A stretch of DNA of 64,000 nt from NCBI GenBank assembly GCA_048772705.1, contig JBLWGC010000140.1, positions 248,001-312,000 of the forward strand, in the 5' to 3' direction. Shown here piece after piece: positions 41,601-54,255 of this stretch (position 1 is the first letter of the stretch; every line of letters starts with the position of its first letter). The DNA comes from Leidyana gryllorum EB-2025a. Taxonomy: Eukaryota > Apicomplexa. Both the position numbers and the translations under genes were made by a program. Under the pieces are notes generated by a model. That model worked only from the letters and a program-made list of their open reading frames with translations, had not been told where the DNA came from and ran no database searches.

Positions 41601-43770
41601 GTCTCCTTGAAAGGGAAATCGAGCTCTCCAAGTATTTAAATGGCCTCAAAGGGGCTCTTGAAGACTTCGAAAGGAATCAGGCAGCCAAAGCGCTCGTAGA
41701 AGCTGACAGCGAAGGTGTGTTGTTGATCAATCATCTCGACGAGGAGAGCACGTCTCATCAAGTCGTTGAGACAGTGGTCGCCATCTGCTCGCCTCATTGG
41801 ATCTATTCCCACCGACTCCCTCTGACTGCACTTCTGCTGCCCCGTTTGTCTCCCCAAACTGAGCTCTCTGTGTGTGTGTGTGTGTGTGTGTGTGTTTGTA
41901 CCCACCATATTTGGCCTGGTGTGATGGTTGTCTCGCGACGACGCGGCAGAAGAGGAAGATGAACAGGATCAGTTGACTGAGCAGGACATTCAGGCCTGTC
42001 ACGAAGAATATGGCGCCAGAGAGGGAGAACATGCTGCATTGATGGAAGAGATCGACGAGTTGGACCGTCGGATACGAGAAGAGAGAGAGGCTGTTGTCAT
42101 CTTCAAGTGGGGGCCTCGGCATGTTCACCCCAATATCGCACGGCTCGACGCGCCACTCGATATGCGTGGCGCCGCCCGCGACAACCGAGACGACAAACTG
42201 ACGGCTCAGGAGCTCACACGGAAGATTCAAGAGGAAATTCAAACAATGCCCGAACCGCGGTCGCCTGATGCCTCTCCCAAAATTCCGGATCTGCCTGTTG
42301 AACATCGAGGAGTCAAATCAACACTGCACAGGCTGTTTACCAAGGCGCCCAAACCTCGCAGATTTGAAAATGACGAGTGTGCCAGAGTCGATCTGATCGT
42401 AGCCGACGACGAAGAGGCCTTCGCTGCTTATCTGGAGGCTTTGAGCGAAATTGATCAGGCTGAAATACCACAGACGGACATCACCTTCGCCGCAAAGATT
42501 GTGAGTCTCGGGCCATCTGTGAGGGACACAGCACCATCAGTACTCGCCGCTTGCGGCAGTCGCGGGACGTGAAGGAGGCACCATCACCAACCCAAAGTAC
42601 CGACAGAGCCCCGCGTCCTGTATGGACATCCTTCGCGACGGCGAGACCTTGATGACGGCGCAAGCCAAGGCAGTGTACTCTCATTCAGATTGGCGTAAGT
42701 CTGGGATCCTTCCCACAGTGCGGTGTGGTATTGTAAAGATCGTTGAGGAAGAGCGCCCCGCCGATTACGCGCTCGCTGTCTATACGTAAGGAAGGACCTG
42801 TCCCGTCTGACAAGCGTGTCTGATAGCCCCTTCGCCACCAACGGGAGTATCCAGAATGCACTCCGACACATATCTGGCGCCAAGTCTGAACATTGGTACG
42901 GTGACGACCTGTTGTTGCGAAACTTGCAGCAACACATTCAATCGTAAGATGTCGAAAGTGGTCCGCCGTACGAAATGTCGCTTCATCTGGGCTCAGGATG
43001 GCCGTTCTGGAGAATTATGGCGTGGTCCACGGGAACATAAAGACAAGCAACATATATATAAGTGCCGATGGAGCGTCGCTGCTCCTATCGGATTTCGTAC
43101 CTCGCAGTAAGTCGTTCAGGAGGGGTGTTCTTGCCATCCTGGACACTTGAAAGGCCAAATAATCCGTGAATGGTGTCTCATTGGTCGGCGCGAACACACA
43201 AGACACACTCACTTTATGAGCCCGGAAGTGTACAAGGCCATCCGTGATCAGGTTGACACTGAGATCCAGTATGAAAATGAGATGGAGTTGTCTAAACACG
43301 ACGTCTTCACACTGGGAATGGTCTATTACCATCTCTTGACTCGTACGGACCAAGATCAGGTATGTGATGCGGGGTACCCAGTGGTAAACGTGTGCGAGTG
43401 ATTATTGGCGCGCAGTTGGAGGGATTGTTCAAATCGAAAACGAAACACGACGAGTTGGTCCGACGTATGGTGACTCCAACTCGAGGTGAGTATTGAGAAT
43501 TGTGGTTGCTCGTGACAATCTTGATAGAATTAGGCGACCTCATTCGAGCAATGCTGACATGGAATCCCAAGAATCGTCCGCTCTTCCGGGAATTGACGGT
43601 GAGTCACGGACAAAGTGGAAGTGCAACTCGAGTGTCAGACAATGACCATTTTGGCTGACGATGATATGTCAGCCCCGGCACCTGAAGCTGCGGCGGGGGC
43701 AGGCTGGGGAGCAACATTCAAGAAGGTGGTTGATTTCTTCTGGGAAGGCGAAGGAGAGCAGGGGGAGTGA
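41601..43770 (+). CDS. Pseudokinase with N-terminal coiled coil (5' end unresolved)
   Basis: The first clear coding exon reads EIELSKYLNGLKGALEDFER. A roughly 235-nt intron with a TG microsatellite (41871-41895) joins SEEEDEQDQLTEQD, a charged coiled coil, then TLHRLFTKAPKPRRF and later YRQSPASCMDILRDGE. The kinase-like C-lobe follows: VVHGNIKTSNIYISADGASLLLSDF, FMSPEVYKAIRDQVD, DVFTLGMVYYHLLTR and LGDLIRAMLTWNPKNRPLF. The usual HRD motif is HGN and DFG is DFV, so the catalytic Asp and Mg-binding context are lost. Introns are short; one is 24 nt (42695-42718). The end reads VVDFFWEGEGEQGE at TGA 43770. It is likely a catalytically dead kinase acting as a scaffold. The start and the intron near 42499-42597 (acceptor CCAAAG) are uncertain. 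Confidence 0.65.
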
Positions 43771-43886
43771 AAAAGGAGCGTCGAGTTGCGATGAAAAGAT
43801 GGGGTCGCAGATACATAATGATCGCTCGGCGTTGTGTTGTTGGGTAGCGTAATTTGAAAAGCTCTCTTTCTTGTTGATAGTGATGG

Positions 43887-44748
<862 letters not shown>

Positions 44749-44816
44749 CTCTGCTGGCTCGAAGAATAGAAATTTACCCTCCACAAATTCCAGCTTTCTC
44801 TGCTTCTCCTTCTTCA

Positions 44817-47804
44817 ATGACCTCCCCTCATCAATTTGAGCATCTCATTCGTGATATCGATGGTCACCAGTACTTCAGCCTGGCTGACCTCGATGCCGAT
44901 ACTTTGAGTGAGTCAACTGCGCCCCACCCCGCCCCCTCCCACTGCTATGGTAGAAACGATGCCTTATTGTATGCGTATTCTCCTGGAATCCGCTGTCCGT
45001 AACTGCGACGGCTTTGAGGTCACTAAGCAGGATGTGGATCGTCTGTTGAACTGGAAAGACAGTGCAGCCAACGGCTCTGAGATTGCCTTCAAACCCGCCC
45101 GCGTCTTGCTGCAAGACTTCACCGGTGTACCGTGCATCGTCGACTTGGCCGCTATGCGCAACGCCATGATGAGCCTGCAAGGAGACCCCAAACTCGTCAA
45201 CCCACTCATACCCACGGATTTGGTCATTGACCATAGTGTTGTAGTCGACTCCGCCGGAAACCCGGAATCCCTCACTGTAAATGAGGACTTGGAATTCGAC
45301 CGCAACCACGAACGATTCGCATTCTTAAAGTGGGGCCAAAAAGCCTTTCACAACATGTCAGTCGTACCCCCGGGATCTGGCATTGTTCATCAAGTCAACC
45401 TTGAGTACTTAGCCCGTGTCGTCTTCACTCAAAACTACCTCTACCCAGATTCTGTCGTTGGCACTGACTCTCACACCACAATGATTGACGGACTGGGAGT
45501 ACTTGGATGGGGAGTGGGTGGTATTGAAGCTGAAGCTACCATGCTCGGTCAACCCATCTATATGGTCGTACCCGAAGTTGTTGGCTTCAAACTCGTCGGC
45601 GAACTCCCTCCAACCTGTACCACTACCGATCTTGTCTTGCGTGTAGCACAAATGCTCCGTGCCTATGGTGTTGTTGGCAAGTTGGTCGAATTCTATGGTC
45701 ACGGGGTCGAAACTCTCACTGTCGCTGATCGTGCTACAATCAGCAACATGTCTCCAGGTGTGTTCAGCGAAACGTGTTCAGCAATTGTGCTGTGTGAGCA
45801 TCACTTAATACTGATCCATCTGTGTCGGCTGTGTGTGCGTGCGCGCGTGTGTGTGCTGTTTGTCCATTCGCCGTCTCCGTCTCCCGATGACTTCTTTTGT
45901 CCCTAGAGTTCGGCGCCACGGCTGCTTTCTTCCCATGTGATGACAAGACGATGAAGTACCTGGCCATGACAGGCCGCGATCCAGCACGACTGGAGTTGTG
46001 CCGACAGTATCTGCAAGCCAACAGGTTGTACCGTGAGTATGGTCCTGATGACAAGTTGATCAAGTACATGGGCCCCGGTTTGAAACTGGATATGAGCACG
46101 CTGGTCCCGGCTGTAGCAGGTCCGAAGAGGCCGCATGACTTTTGTCCTCTGGCTGATTTGAAGGCTCACTTCAATAAGTGGCTGCAAGCTCCAGTTGGAT
46201 TCAAGGGGTATGGTTTGGATGGGGCTTCGGCCACCAAACCACCGACCCAGCTGGAGTTCGAGGGTGAGTCCCGAGCTTTCGGGCACGGAGCAGTTGTTAT
46301 CGCGGCTATTACGTCTTGTACTAACACTTCGAATCCGACTGTGATGATGTGGGCGGGCATGTTGGCTCGGAACGCTGTGGCAAAAGGGTTGTGTCCCCCC
46401 AAGTATGTCAGATGCAGTTTGTCCCCGGGAAGTCATGTGGTTCACGAGTACCTGAAGAAGGCTGACTTGTTGACATCGCTGGAGAAGATTGGCTTCTATC
46501 TGACCGGATTTGGGTGTCAGACTTGTATTGGCAACAGTGGTGATATCGAACCAGAAGTTGCGGACAAGATCACCAAAGAAGATCTGGTAGCCTGCGCTGT
46601 TCTGAGTGGCAATCGGAACTTTGAGGGGAGAATTCATCCTTTGACTCGTGCGAATTTCCTAATGTCGCCTCCTCTCGTGATTGCCTTTGCCCTGGCCGGG
46701 AGAATCGACATCGACTTCGAGACGGAGCCAATTGGCCGGGGAGCGGATGGCAAAGATGGTGAGTATATTACATAGGGGGGGCTGGCAGTGGACAGAGGCG
46801 TGCGCGTTGGCCGCATAAGTTGTGTGTTTCTGCGGTGTAATGTCTCTTCAGTTATGCTACGGGACATCTGGCCATCTCGTGCTGAGGTGGACGAGGTTGC
46901 GAACACCAGCATCACGCCAGAGTTGTTCAAGAAGACGTACGCGAACATCCGGACGGGTAACAAGCGGTGGGAGGAGACTCAAGTTCCGGAGGAGGAGATA
47001 TATCAGTGGGACCCGAAGTCGACATATGTTCACCATCCCCCCTTCTTTGACCAAATGAAGATGGAGCCAGAGGAGCCGCAGCGTGTGGAGAAGGCCTATT
47101 GTTTATTGCTCTTGGGCGACTCTATCACGACTGATCACATCTCTCCAGCTGGCAAAATAGCACTGGATTCTCCGGCTGCGAGGTTTCTGCAGAGTCGGGG
47201 TGTCGCTCCGCGTGACTTCAACTCTTACGGCAGTCGGAGAGGCAACGATGAAGTGATGGTTCGTGGTACCTTCGCTAATGTTCGACTGGTAAACAAGTTG
47301 GTGGATCGAGTTGGACCGATCACCAAACACTGGCCCACTGGAGAAGAGCTGAGTGTGTACGACGCGGCGATGAAATACAAGAGAGACGGCAAACAGACGA
47401 TTATATTGGCAGGTGCAGAGTACGGTTCCGGTTCGAGTCGGGACTGGGCGGCTAAGGGTCCCCTGATGCAAGGCGTTCGAGCTGTAATCGCTCGGAGTTT
47501 CGAGCGGATCCATCGAAGCAATCTCATTGGAATGGGAGTTATCCCACTTCAGTTCCTGGACGGCCAGTGTCCTGAGACATTGGGTTTGAATGGTTCTGAA
47601 GTCTTCTCGATTGATGTGGCGAACGCCAAAGTCCAGGGTGAAGTCGAGGTGAACGTCGAGACCCCCGAAGGAGCCTTCATTCGGAAGTTCCTGACGAAGG
47701 CAAGGATTGATACTCCGGTGGAACTCGAATACTATCACAACGGCGGTATTCTCCACTACGTACTGCGTAAAATGGCCCGCAACCATTCTGTCCAACAACA
47801 ATGA
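44817..47804 (+). CDS. Aconitase / iron-responsive-element-binding-protein-type aconitate hydratase
   Basis: The start [20 protein letters not shown] is joined by a 46-nt intron to [20 protein letters not shown]. Family segments are [111 protein letters not shown] and [20 protein letters not shown]. The three Fe-S cluster Cys (CTSC..., CxxC) are present. Length is about 900 residues, as in AcnA/IRP1. It interconverts citrate and isocitrate. No mitochondrial presequence is obvious at this start. Introns are near 44909, 45757 and 46760. Confidence 0.97.
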
Positions 47805-48249
47805 AGTTGTCGACAATGGCCAGAATTCTCCATCAATCAGTAGTTGTAGTAGTTAATTTTCACTTTAATATGTATAAACGCGACCCGTAGATAATATAAA
47901 TAGACTCATTATTTCGTTTCTTTCCTCAAGTGTAAAGAGAGAGGAAGCGAGACTCAGATTAGAGACTCTGATACATGGGGAGCGAGAGAGAACCGTGAAG
48001 AAACTCTACTGAATGAAGATCGGAATGTATCCTGCATTGAAGAACGACACGTAAGATAGTGTCGCTCAGAAGATTTGAGATGAGATTGAGAGAGGTTTCG
48101 GAACAATCGCTACTCGAACTCGAAAATCTGTCTTTTAAGGAATCAGGTGGGTGTCGTTGGGACACAAACACTCACTAAATTTCCCAAGGGTACGGCATCG
48201 AACAGGTGTGGGAGAAAATTTGCACACTTTTTTTGATCTCAGTCCCACG
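47805..48249. other. Intergenic region, aconitase 3' end to cold-shock gene start
   Basis: About 445 bp with AT-rich sequence (TTTTCACTTTAATATG near 47858) likely used for 3' end formation, then upstream sequence of the cold-shock gene. No supported gene on either strand. Confidence 0.45.
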
Positions 48250-49078
48250 ATGGTTGAAGTCTCTGCACAACGTCAGCTCGGCCGCGTTAAGTGGTTTGAT
48301 GCCCAGAAGGGTTGGGGGTTCATTCAGCCTGCTGACGGTTCGGACGATGTCTTCGTTCACCAGGAGTCCATCCAGGCTGAAGGCTTCCGGTCACTCGACG
48401 ACGGCGAAGACGTGAGTAATTAACAATCCCACATAACAACTTCCGCTCTATCTGTCTGTAATCATCCGCTCGCTTGAGTACCCTCCCCAAACTCTCTCGA
48501 ATGCTTGACTACTACAGCTCTGTGTGTGTCATATTTCAATCAATGTCGACTCGCTCGTGTTGGACTGTACAAATTCCCTCTTCTCTTTCAAAGGCCGTTT
48601 CTTATCGAAAGTTTGTACTGTTTAGGTTGAATATGAGACGGCCACGGACTCGACTGGCCGCAAACGCGCTATCAATGTGAGTGGCCCAGGAGGAGCTCCT
48701 GTGAAAGGCACTTCACGCCACACTGGCTTCGGCGGCGGACGCGGACGTGGCGGAAACTACGGCGGTGGCCAACGTTACGGTGGTGGCAACCGCTACGAGG
48801 ACCGGGGTGGAGCTCGCGATTACTATCAAGACCGTCAGGGTGGCGGCAACTACCAAGGTGGGTATCGCGCTGACTATCGCAACGACCACCAAGGAGGAGG
48901 CTATCGCAATGAGGGCGGATTCCGCGGAGAGCAGGGCGGAAACGGAGGCGGCAGCTACAATGGCGGTGGCAACGGCGGTCAACAATACCGCGGCGAACAG
49001 TATCGTGACTCATACCGGGACCAGAATGGTTACCGTGGTGGGGACCAGGGTCGTTATCAAGAACGTCAACAATACTGA
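48250..49078 (+). CDS. Cold-shock-domain RNA-binding protein with RGG-type tail
   Basis: Exon 1 encodes [40 protein letters not shown], with both RNP motifs of the cold-shock domain (KGWGFIQ and DVFVHQ). The intron at 48412-48625 joins [20 protein letters not shown]. The rest is Gly/Arg/Tyr/Gln-rich ([23 protein letters not shown]). This matches eukaryotic CSD-RGG proteins (plant CSP/GRP2 or Y-box like) that bind single-stranded RNA and DNA and act as RNA chaperones. Confidence 0.95.
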
Positions 49079-50281
49079 ATGTCTTCCTTTCGCTTCTAAG
49101 TATCTCTCTATCGCTGAGGACCTCTCTCTACTGTCTTGACTGAATAGGCGATTCTTATTGCACCCAGAAGAAGACTTGTTAGATGACTGAATCCGCTCCT
49201 GAGATATATTAGATGATACGATTGTCTGGAATGATTAAAACTTCTGTGTTGTTCTCCTCTGCTGTTAAGTTACCAATCCGTCACCATGCCAATTCCTTTT
49301 GCTGCAGTTGGCATTGCAAGGTAGACTACTGTGTGTGCGGAAGTGTGCACGCATTACCAAACCGCCGGCAAATGCCGACTCTTTGTGACAACTATTCAGT
49401 CAGATCATCTAAATAACCTTATACCTCCCGACCTTCCGACACACTCTTATTACTCACCCCCAGCACATGTCCTCTTCACACGCCCTCACCGCACACTCGA
49501 TAGCAGAGTTCACACATTTCCCACACATTCTCTTCACACGCCCTCACCGCACACTCGATAGCAGAGTTCACACGCCCTCACCGCACACTCGATAGCAGAG
49601 TTCACACGCCCTCACCGCACACTCGATAGCAGAGTTCACACATTTCCCACACATTCTCTTCACACGCCCTCACCGCACACTCGATAGCAGAGTTCACACA
49701 TTGCCCACACATTCTCTTCACACACCCTCACCGCACACTCGATAGCAGAGTTCACACATTTCCCACACATTCTCTTCACACGCCCTCACCGCACACTCGA
49801 TAGCAGAGTTCACACATTGCCCACACATTCTCTTCACACACCCTCACCGCACACTCGATAGCAGAGTTCACACATTTCCCACACATTCTCTTCACACGCC
49901 CTCACCGCACACTCGATAGCAGAGTTCACACGCCCTCACCGCACACTCGATAGCAGAGTTCACACATTTCCCACACATTCTCTTCACACACCCTCACCGC
50001 ACACTCGATAGCAGCGTCCACACAACTCCCACACACACCCCGGCCCACTTATCCATGCACCATGCAACATATACTCGTTGTCAAATATCGGAAGGGTAGA
50101 CTGAGAGACACACACATATATGAATGTTGACATGTTAAAGGATCGCATAAGGGTCCATGAGTGTAGTATGTTCGCAAGATGTCGGGATGTCTCTCTCAGT
50201 GGCACATTAGGGTAGAGAATTATTGTTGTATCATTGGGAGAGTTTGGTTGGTTTCTTGGGTTCGTGGTGACAAAATCGCGC
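49079..50281. other. Convergent intergenic region carrying a minisatellite
   Basis: About 1.2 kb lie between the cold-shock gene 3' end and the transporter 3' end. Nearly half is the tandem array described separately. The flanks carry no gene I can support; the long minus ORF over 49984-50300 is a read-through of the transporter's end. Confidence 0.6.
49468..50030. repeat. 34-bp/24-bp composite minisatellite, about 11 copies
   Basis: The core A unit (34 bp) contains CCCTCACCGCACACTCGATA and GCAGAGTTCAC. It occurs 11 times, with the GCACACTCGATAGCAG core at spacings of 34 or 58 bp. The 58-bp spacing comes from an added 24-bp B spacer (ACATTTCCCACACATTCTCT plus TCAC). The order is AB A A AB AB AB AB AB A AB A'. 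Alternating B variants (TTTCCC versus TTGCCC) and A variants (CACGCCC versus CACACCC) suggest duplication of larger blocks. Confidence 0.92.
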
Positions 50282-52379
50282 TCAGAGGAGAGGGTACTCG
50301 TTGTGCTCAAGGAGCAATGGAAGGGTTTCTTCATAACTAGGTGAGGGTGCTGTATCTGTGAGGCCAGAGAGCTGGCTGGCAGCAGACATTTCAATGAATG
50401 ATCCACGTTGAGTAACAAGAGTGCTTTTTCCGGTCTTATGTAATTCGCCTTGTTTCCAGTCTGGCAGTAGGACGAAGGAGAGGGGTAAGACCAGTAATGG
50501 CAGACAGGTGTGGACCCATAGTATGAGGCTGGGGAGAGCGTCAAAGTTGCAGTTGTGCCCCTGTATTGCAGAATGGGAGCACTACTCCGCCGCAGCGAGC
50601 AGAGGCTTACTTTACTGGTGATTCCCACGAGCTCAATGAGACGGTAGCCGAGCACTTTGGAGACTTGTTGTCCAAAGTTCATAAAGCCCGCTATGACAGC
50701 ATATGTGCAGCTTTCGACGTCTTTGGGGCAGAGCTGAGCGGTCAGTAGAGCGGTGGGCATGAAGTTCAACATTGCCATCATGGGCATCAGCACGGCGTCT
50801 CCAAATAGGTAGAAAGAGGCATCAGAGATGCCCAACAGTCGAGTGTTCCACCGTCGTACTAAGACGTAATCGAACAGGGAGCCGCAACTTTTGAGAACTG
50901 TGCTCAATATAAAGACTCTCCGAACCGTCCAATGACAGAAAATCCGACGGAACAACCAGATGCCAACCGCCCCAGCAACGAGACCGACTATAGACAGTCA
51001 GTCCATCGACCGGTCTTCAAGATGAGACAATCAATACTCACCAGTGTTAGTGTAACTTTGGTAATAGGTGTAGCTAAAGTGAGGCCCATCGGGGACGCAC
51101 AGAGCGTCGGCGGTGTACCAGCGGTCAAGGGCCCCCGAGATCGAGAGATAGCAGATCTCTGTCCCGAAGAAGAGATCAAATATCACATTTGCGGGACCAC
51201 CAAAGACCGGCCCACCTTGAAGGAACAGGAAGAGGTTGCAGCAAGCCAACATTCTGTCGAAACAGAAGAACTGAGCTACGCTCAATGCGCCGCCCGTCAG
51301 AACCACATATAACACCAGAGCATTTGGCCAATCGATTAGGGCTGACGATGGGATCGAAATGCCCTCAATCAGAAGCAAGAGTGAGAAGCTCACCCAGAAT
51401 CACCAATCCCACTGCCACTGCCGCCATAGCCAGCGATAAAAGTACAACACGACGGTGCTCCATCAGGACCGCCCTCTGACGTACACGAAGATGAGGCGTG
51501 ACACCCACATAATCCTTTGGCATCCAATTTAGGTACACTGGAATGACCGCCAACATCATGGGACAGACCACCAACTCGAATATGATACCCGGCCCAAATG
51601 TATCGACCAAGAAACCAACACTCAATGCAGCCACCATCGCTCCAGCTGTGACGCACCACCACACGAACGATACGAGTTTGGCGCTATTGGAGACGTGGAT
51701 GTGTCTTGGGGGCTGACTCGCACTCTCACCCGGTATCAGCGGCGTCGGACGACTGCGGATCATTGACACGCCGCAACTGCATCTGCAGCTCATTCTCCTG
51801 TCTGATCAGCTCTGCGATGGGAGACATACGCAATGTCGGTCGAGCTCCCGCTGAGAGTGACACTCAGCCGCCTTACCCGAGTACTTCCCCTGACAGAGCA
51901 AGTCGAATGTTGCGACCTGCAGGTGGCAGAAGATCATCAGAACGGCAGCCTTTCGGGGATCAATTCCTGAAGCAGACAACTGAATTCGGCGGGCCGCGGG
52001 GGGACAGACTCAAGAGACTTACGGTCAGAGCTGAAGCCGAGCACCAGCGCGGCTGTGCATCCCATTGTACCAGTGATCAGCATATAGTAGCTGTGCTGCC
52101 GACAAGAGTGATCGGCGGATAGATCCGATTAGGGGCGATTCACCTCTTCTTGTATCCATTGATCGGGAATATATCACTGAGAGCACCCAGCAGCCCTTTG
52201 GCAGCCCATGGCACAGTGCTGATGGTTGAGAGGAGTTGGAGTTGGGCCGCATTTACACCTTTGGCCACATAGTAGGGTAGTTGCACTTGTTGTAGGAAGG
52301 TGTGGGTGGTGCCTTTGAGGCCGATATAGACTACTGCTAGAAGGAGTGCGAATGTGGTTGGGACGGGAAGCCCCAACAT
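50282..52379 (-). CDS. Folate-biopterin transporter family (BT1/FBT) membrane protein
   Basis: The start MLGLPVPTTFALLLAVVYIG is followed by the conserved HTFLQQVQLPYYVAKGVNAA, TVPWAAKGLLGALSDIFPI, and after an intron YYMLITGTMGCTAALVLGFS. Later segments are VWWCVTAGAMVAALSVGFLV, GGPVFGGPANVIFDLFFGTE, RRWNTRLLGISDASFYLFGD, LNFMPTALLTAQLCP and YAVIAGFMNFGQQVSKVLGY. A last intron (GTAAGC...ATACAG) joins GHNCNFDALPSLILWVHTCL and an acidic tail ending EHNEYPLL. This is the 12-helix BT1 fold; apicomplexans carry several FBT paralogs that move folates or related pterins. Middle introns are approximate. Confidence 0.9.
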
Positions 52380-52424
52380 TGAGTTTGAGCGCTGATTTCA
52401 CGCACTAAAAAGGGATGAATGATA

Positions 52425-54044
52425 TCACATCTTGACACAGAGGCCATTCTTGAGTTTGTACTTTCTGGGGCACTCGAGTTTGGCCTCGAGAATTTCAGTG
52501 CGTTGACACTGTCCATCGGTACCGATGAAGCCCTTGGGGCACTCGGCGAGGGCTGGAATGACAGTTGCGATTTCGCATTCATCTCCGACTACATGGCCTT
52601 CATCACAGTAATAGACACCTAGAACAGAACTAATTCTTGAACACTCATTGTTGAGCTTATTCAGTGAGAATCCGGGCGGGCATTCTTGACGGGGAAGACG
52701 AGTTTCGACCTTGCGGCATCGTCCATCGGGACTCGGCAGACTTCCATCCTCACAGATGTTGAGGGCCGCGGCAATCTCGGAGGCTTCACACATGCCGGAG
52801 CGAGCGATGAAACCGGTGGGGCAAATAACCTCCGGAACGACTGCGACGATCATCTCACACTCATCTCTGTAGGTGGGTTTGTATCCGCGAGGGCAGCGCT
52901 CGAGGGGAGACTTGGTGCTCGACTGGACACAGACTCCCTTGTCGAGGGTGAAGCCGCGAGCACACGCTGGCTCGGCCATGCTGGTGGTGGTGACAACGCA
53001 GTTTCCGTTCTTGGTGAGAGTGCCCTCGGGACAAGCGACATCGGCCTTCTGCGTGAAGACGCGAACACATTGGTCTCCCTCCAACTTGAATCCAACGTCA
53101 CAGACCGCTTGGAGAGCCTGCTCGAGGACTTTGACACATCTGTTCTCGCTCCTCTCGAATCCTGTGGGACAGACATACTTGGCGGGCTGAGTGAGAGTGA
53201 ACTCGCAGAGTTTGCCCTTGGATTCTCCCTGGCCACAGCGATGGATAGGTTTCAAGATGGTCTCCTGGTAGCAGACATCTTCGCTCTGTTGAGCCTTGAG
53301 TCCCTTAGAACACTGGAAGATGGGCTGTTGCTTGGTCTCCCGGACACAGACATCGTTGACGAGCACGTAACCGGCAGCACACTCCTTAATCGGCTTCTCG
53401 TAGACCCAAGACTCACATCTCTTGCCAACAAGTTCAAAGTTGTGCGGGCATCGAAGGTCGGCATTGATACGAGTAACAGCCATGCAGCCGCTACGAGTCT
53501 GTTTGTAGCCATCAGGACACACGGTCTTGGCGTGAACGGCACCCAATTTGACACAGACTCCGTCCTCCAAGACCCAGCCAGAGTCACAGGCTCCAATTGA
53601 GGGTAGAACGTCCAACGCTTCACACTTCGATCCTTTCATGATGGTACCTTCCGGGCAGCTCAGCTTGGCTGCCTTGCGTTTTCGTTGGGAACAGCGCAAA
53701 CTGCCATCCTCGATGTTGAAGGAGTCAGGACAGAATGAGGTCTGTTCAGCGTAGATCACACGTACACACGCGCGGCCCTGCTGTTCATACCCTTCTGGGC
53801 AGATTAAATTTGGCGATACAGTTTCTGGGTAAACACGTTCGGGGCCACCCTTCACAACTCCGTGAAGGAGCGATCCACGTTCTCCCAAAGGCGTTATAGC
53901 CACTTTGGTCGGTTCGGAATATCCATTCGGAGTGCCTTGATAGATGCGCTGGCCATCACAGTCATATCCGTGACATTCCGCCGTCTGTTGTGAGTCTTCT
54001 GCAGTTACCAATGATACGATGCCAATAACGAATTGCCACTTCAT
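52425..54044 (-). CDS. Oocyst wall protein (OWP/COWP-type Cys-rich repeats)
   Basis: An intronless ORF from MKWQFVIGIVSLVTAEDS (signal peptide) of about 540 residues. It consists of roughly 15 modules of the form C-P-x-G-[FYT]-x(4,6)-[GDN]-x-C-x(8,12) (CPEGYEQQGRAC, CPDGYKQTRSGC, CPTGFERSENRC, CPKGFIGTDGQC). This period of paired Cys every 10-12 residues is the COWP type I pattern of Cryptosporidium, coccidia and gregarines, where disulfide cross-linking hardens the oocyst wall. No His-rich type II repeats are seen. There is no membrane anchor. The TGA is 45 bp from the start of the transporter gene on the same strand. Confidence 0.88.
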   Translation of the reverse strand: MKWQFVIGIVSLVTAEDSQQTAECHGYDCDGQRIYQGTPNGYSEPTKVAITPLGERGSLLHGVVKGGPERVYPETVSPNLICPEGYEQQGRACVRVIYAEQTSFCPDSFNIEDGSLRCSQRKRKAAKLSCPEGTIMKGSKCEALDVLPSIGACDSGWVLEDGVCVKLGAVHAKTVCPDGYKQTRSGCMAVTRINADLRCPHNFELVGKRCESWVYEKPIKECAAGYVLVNDVCVRETKQQPIFQCSKGLKAQQSEDVCYQETILKPIHRCGQGESKGKLCEFTLTQPAKYVCPTGFERSENRCVKVLEQALQAVCDVGFKLEGDQCVRVFTQKADVACPEGTLTKNGNCVVTTTSMAEPACARGFTLDKGVCVQSSTKSPLERCPRGYKPTYRDECEMIVAVVPEVICPTGFIARSGMCEASEIAAALNICEDGSLPSPDGRCRKVETRLPRQECPPGFSLNKLNNECSRISSVLGVYYCDEGHVVGDECEIATVIPALAECPKGFIGTDGQCQRTEILEAKLECPRKYKLKNGLCVKM

Positions 54045-54255
54045 GTTGTCCACTGAACGATTTGATATTCAACGTTGCTCACACTCGACTCGTTCCTCTT
54101 GCGAGCGCGCACGCCTGTTTGTTTGCCCTCACTTCCACACATCATCCAGGAAAACTCACAACTTCAATACACGTCAATTCTATCGATACACTTGTGCTCA
54201 AAAACAAATTTAGGCCCCCTTACCCTGACCACACTGTTTAAATCGTGTGACGGCC

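Noticed and set aside
49468-50030. CRISPR-like array
   Set aside because: The repeats are directly adjacent with a constant second unit, no unique spacers, in a eukaryotic intergenic region; it is a minisatellite.
49984-50955. Long minus ORF read as one protein including the minisatellite edge
   Set aside because: The first part is transporter coding, but the rest is intron read-through; the spliced frame ends at 50282 with a transporter-like last helix.
52686-53600. 304-residue plus-strand ORF inside the oocyst wall gene
   Set aside because: It is antisense to a strong Cys-repeat coding region and has no family signature; long antisense frames are common over repetitive coding DNA.
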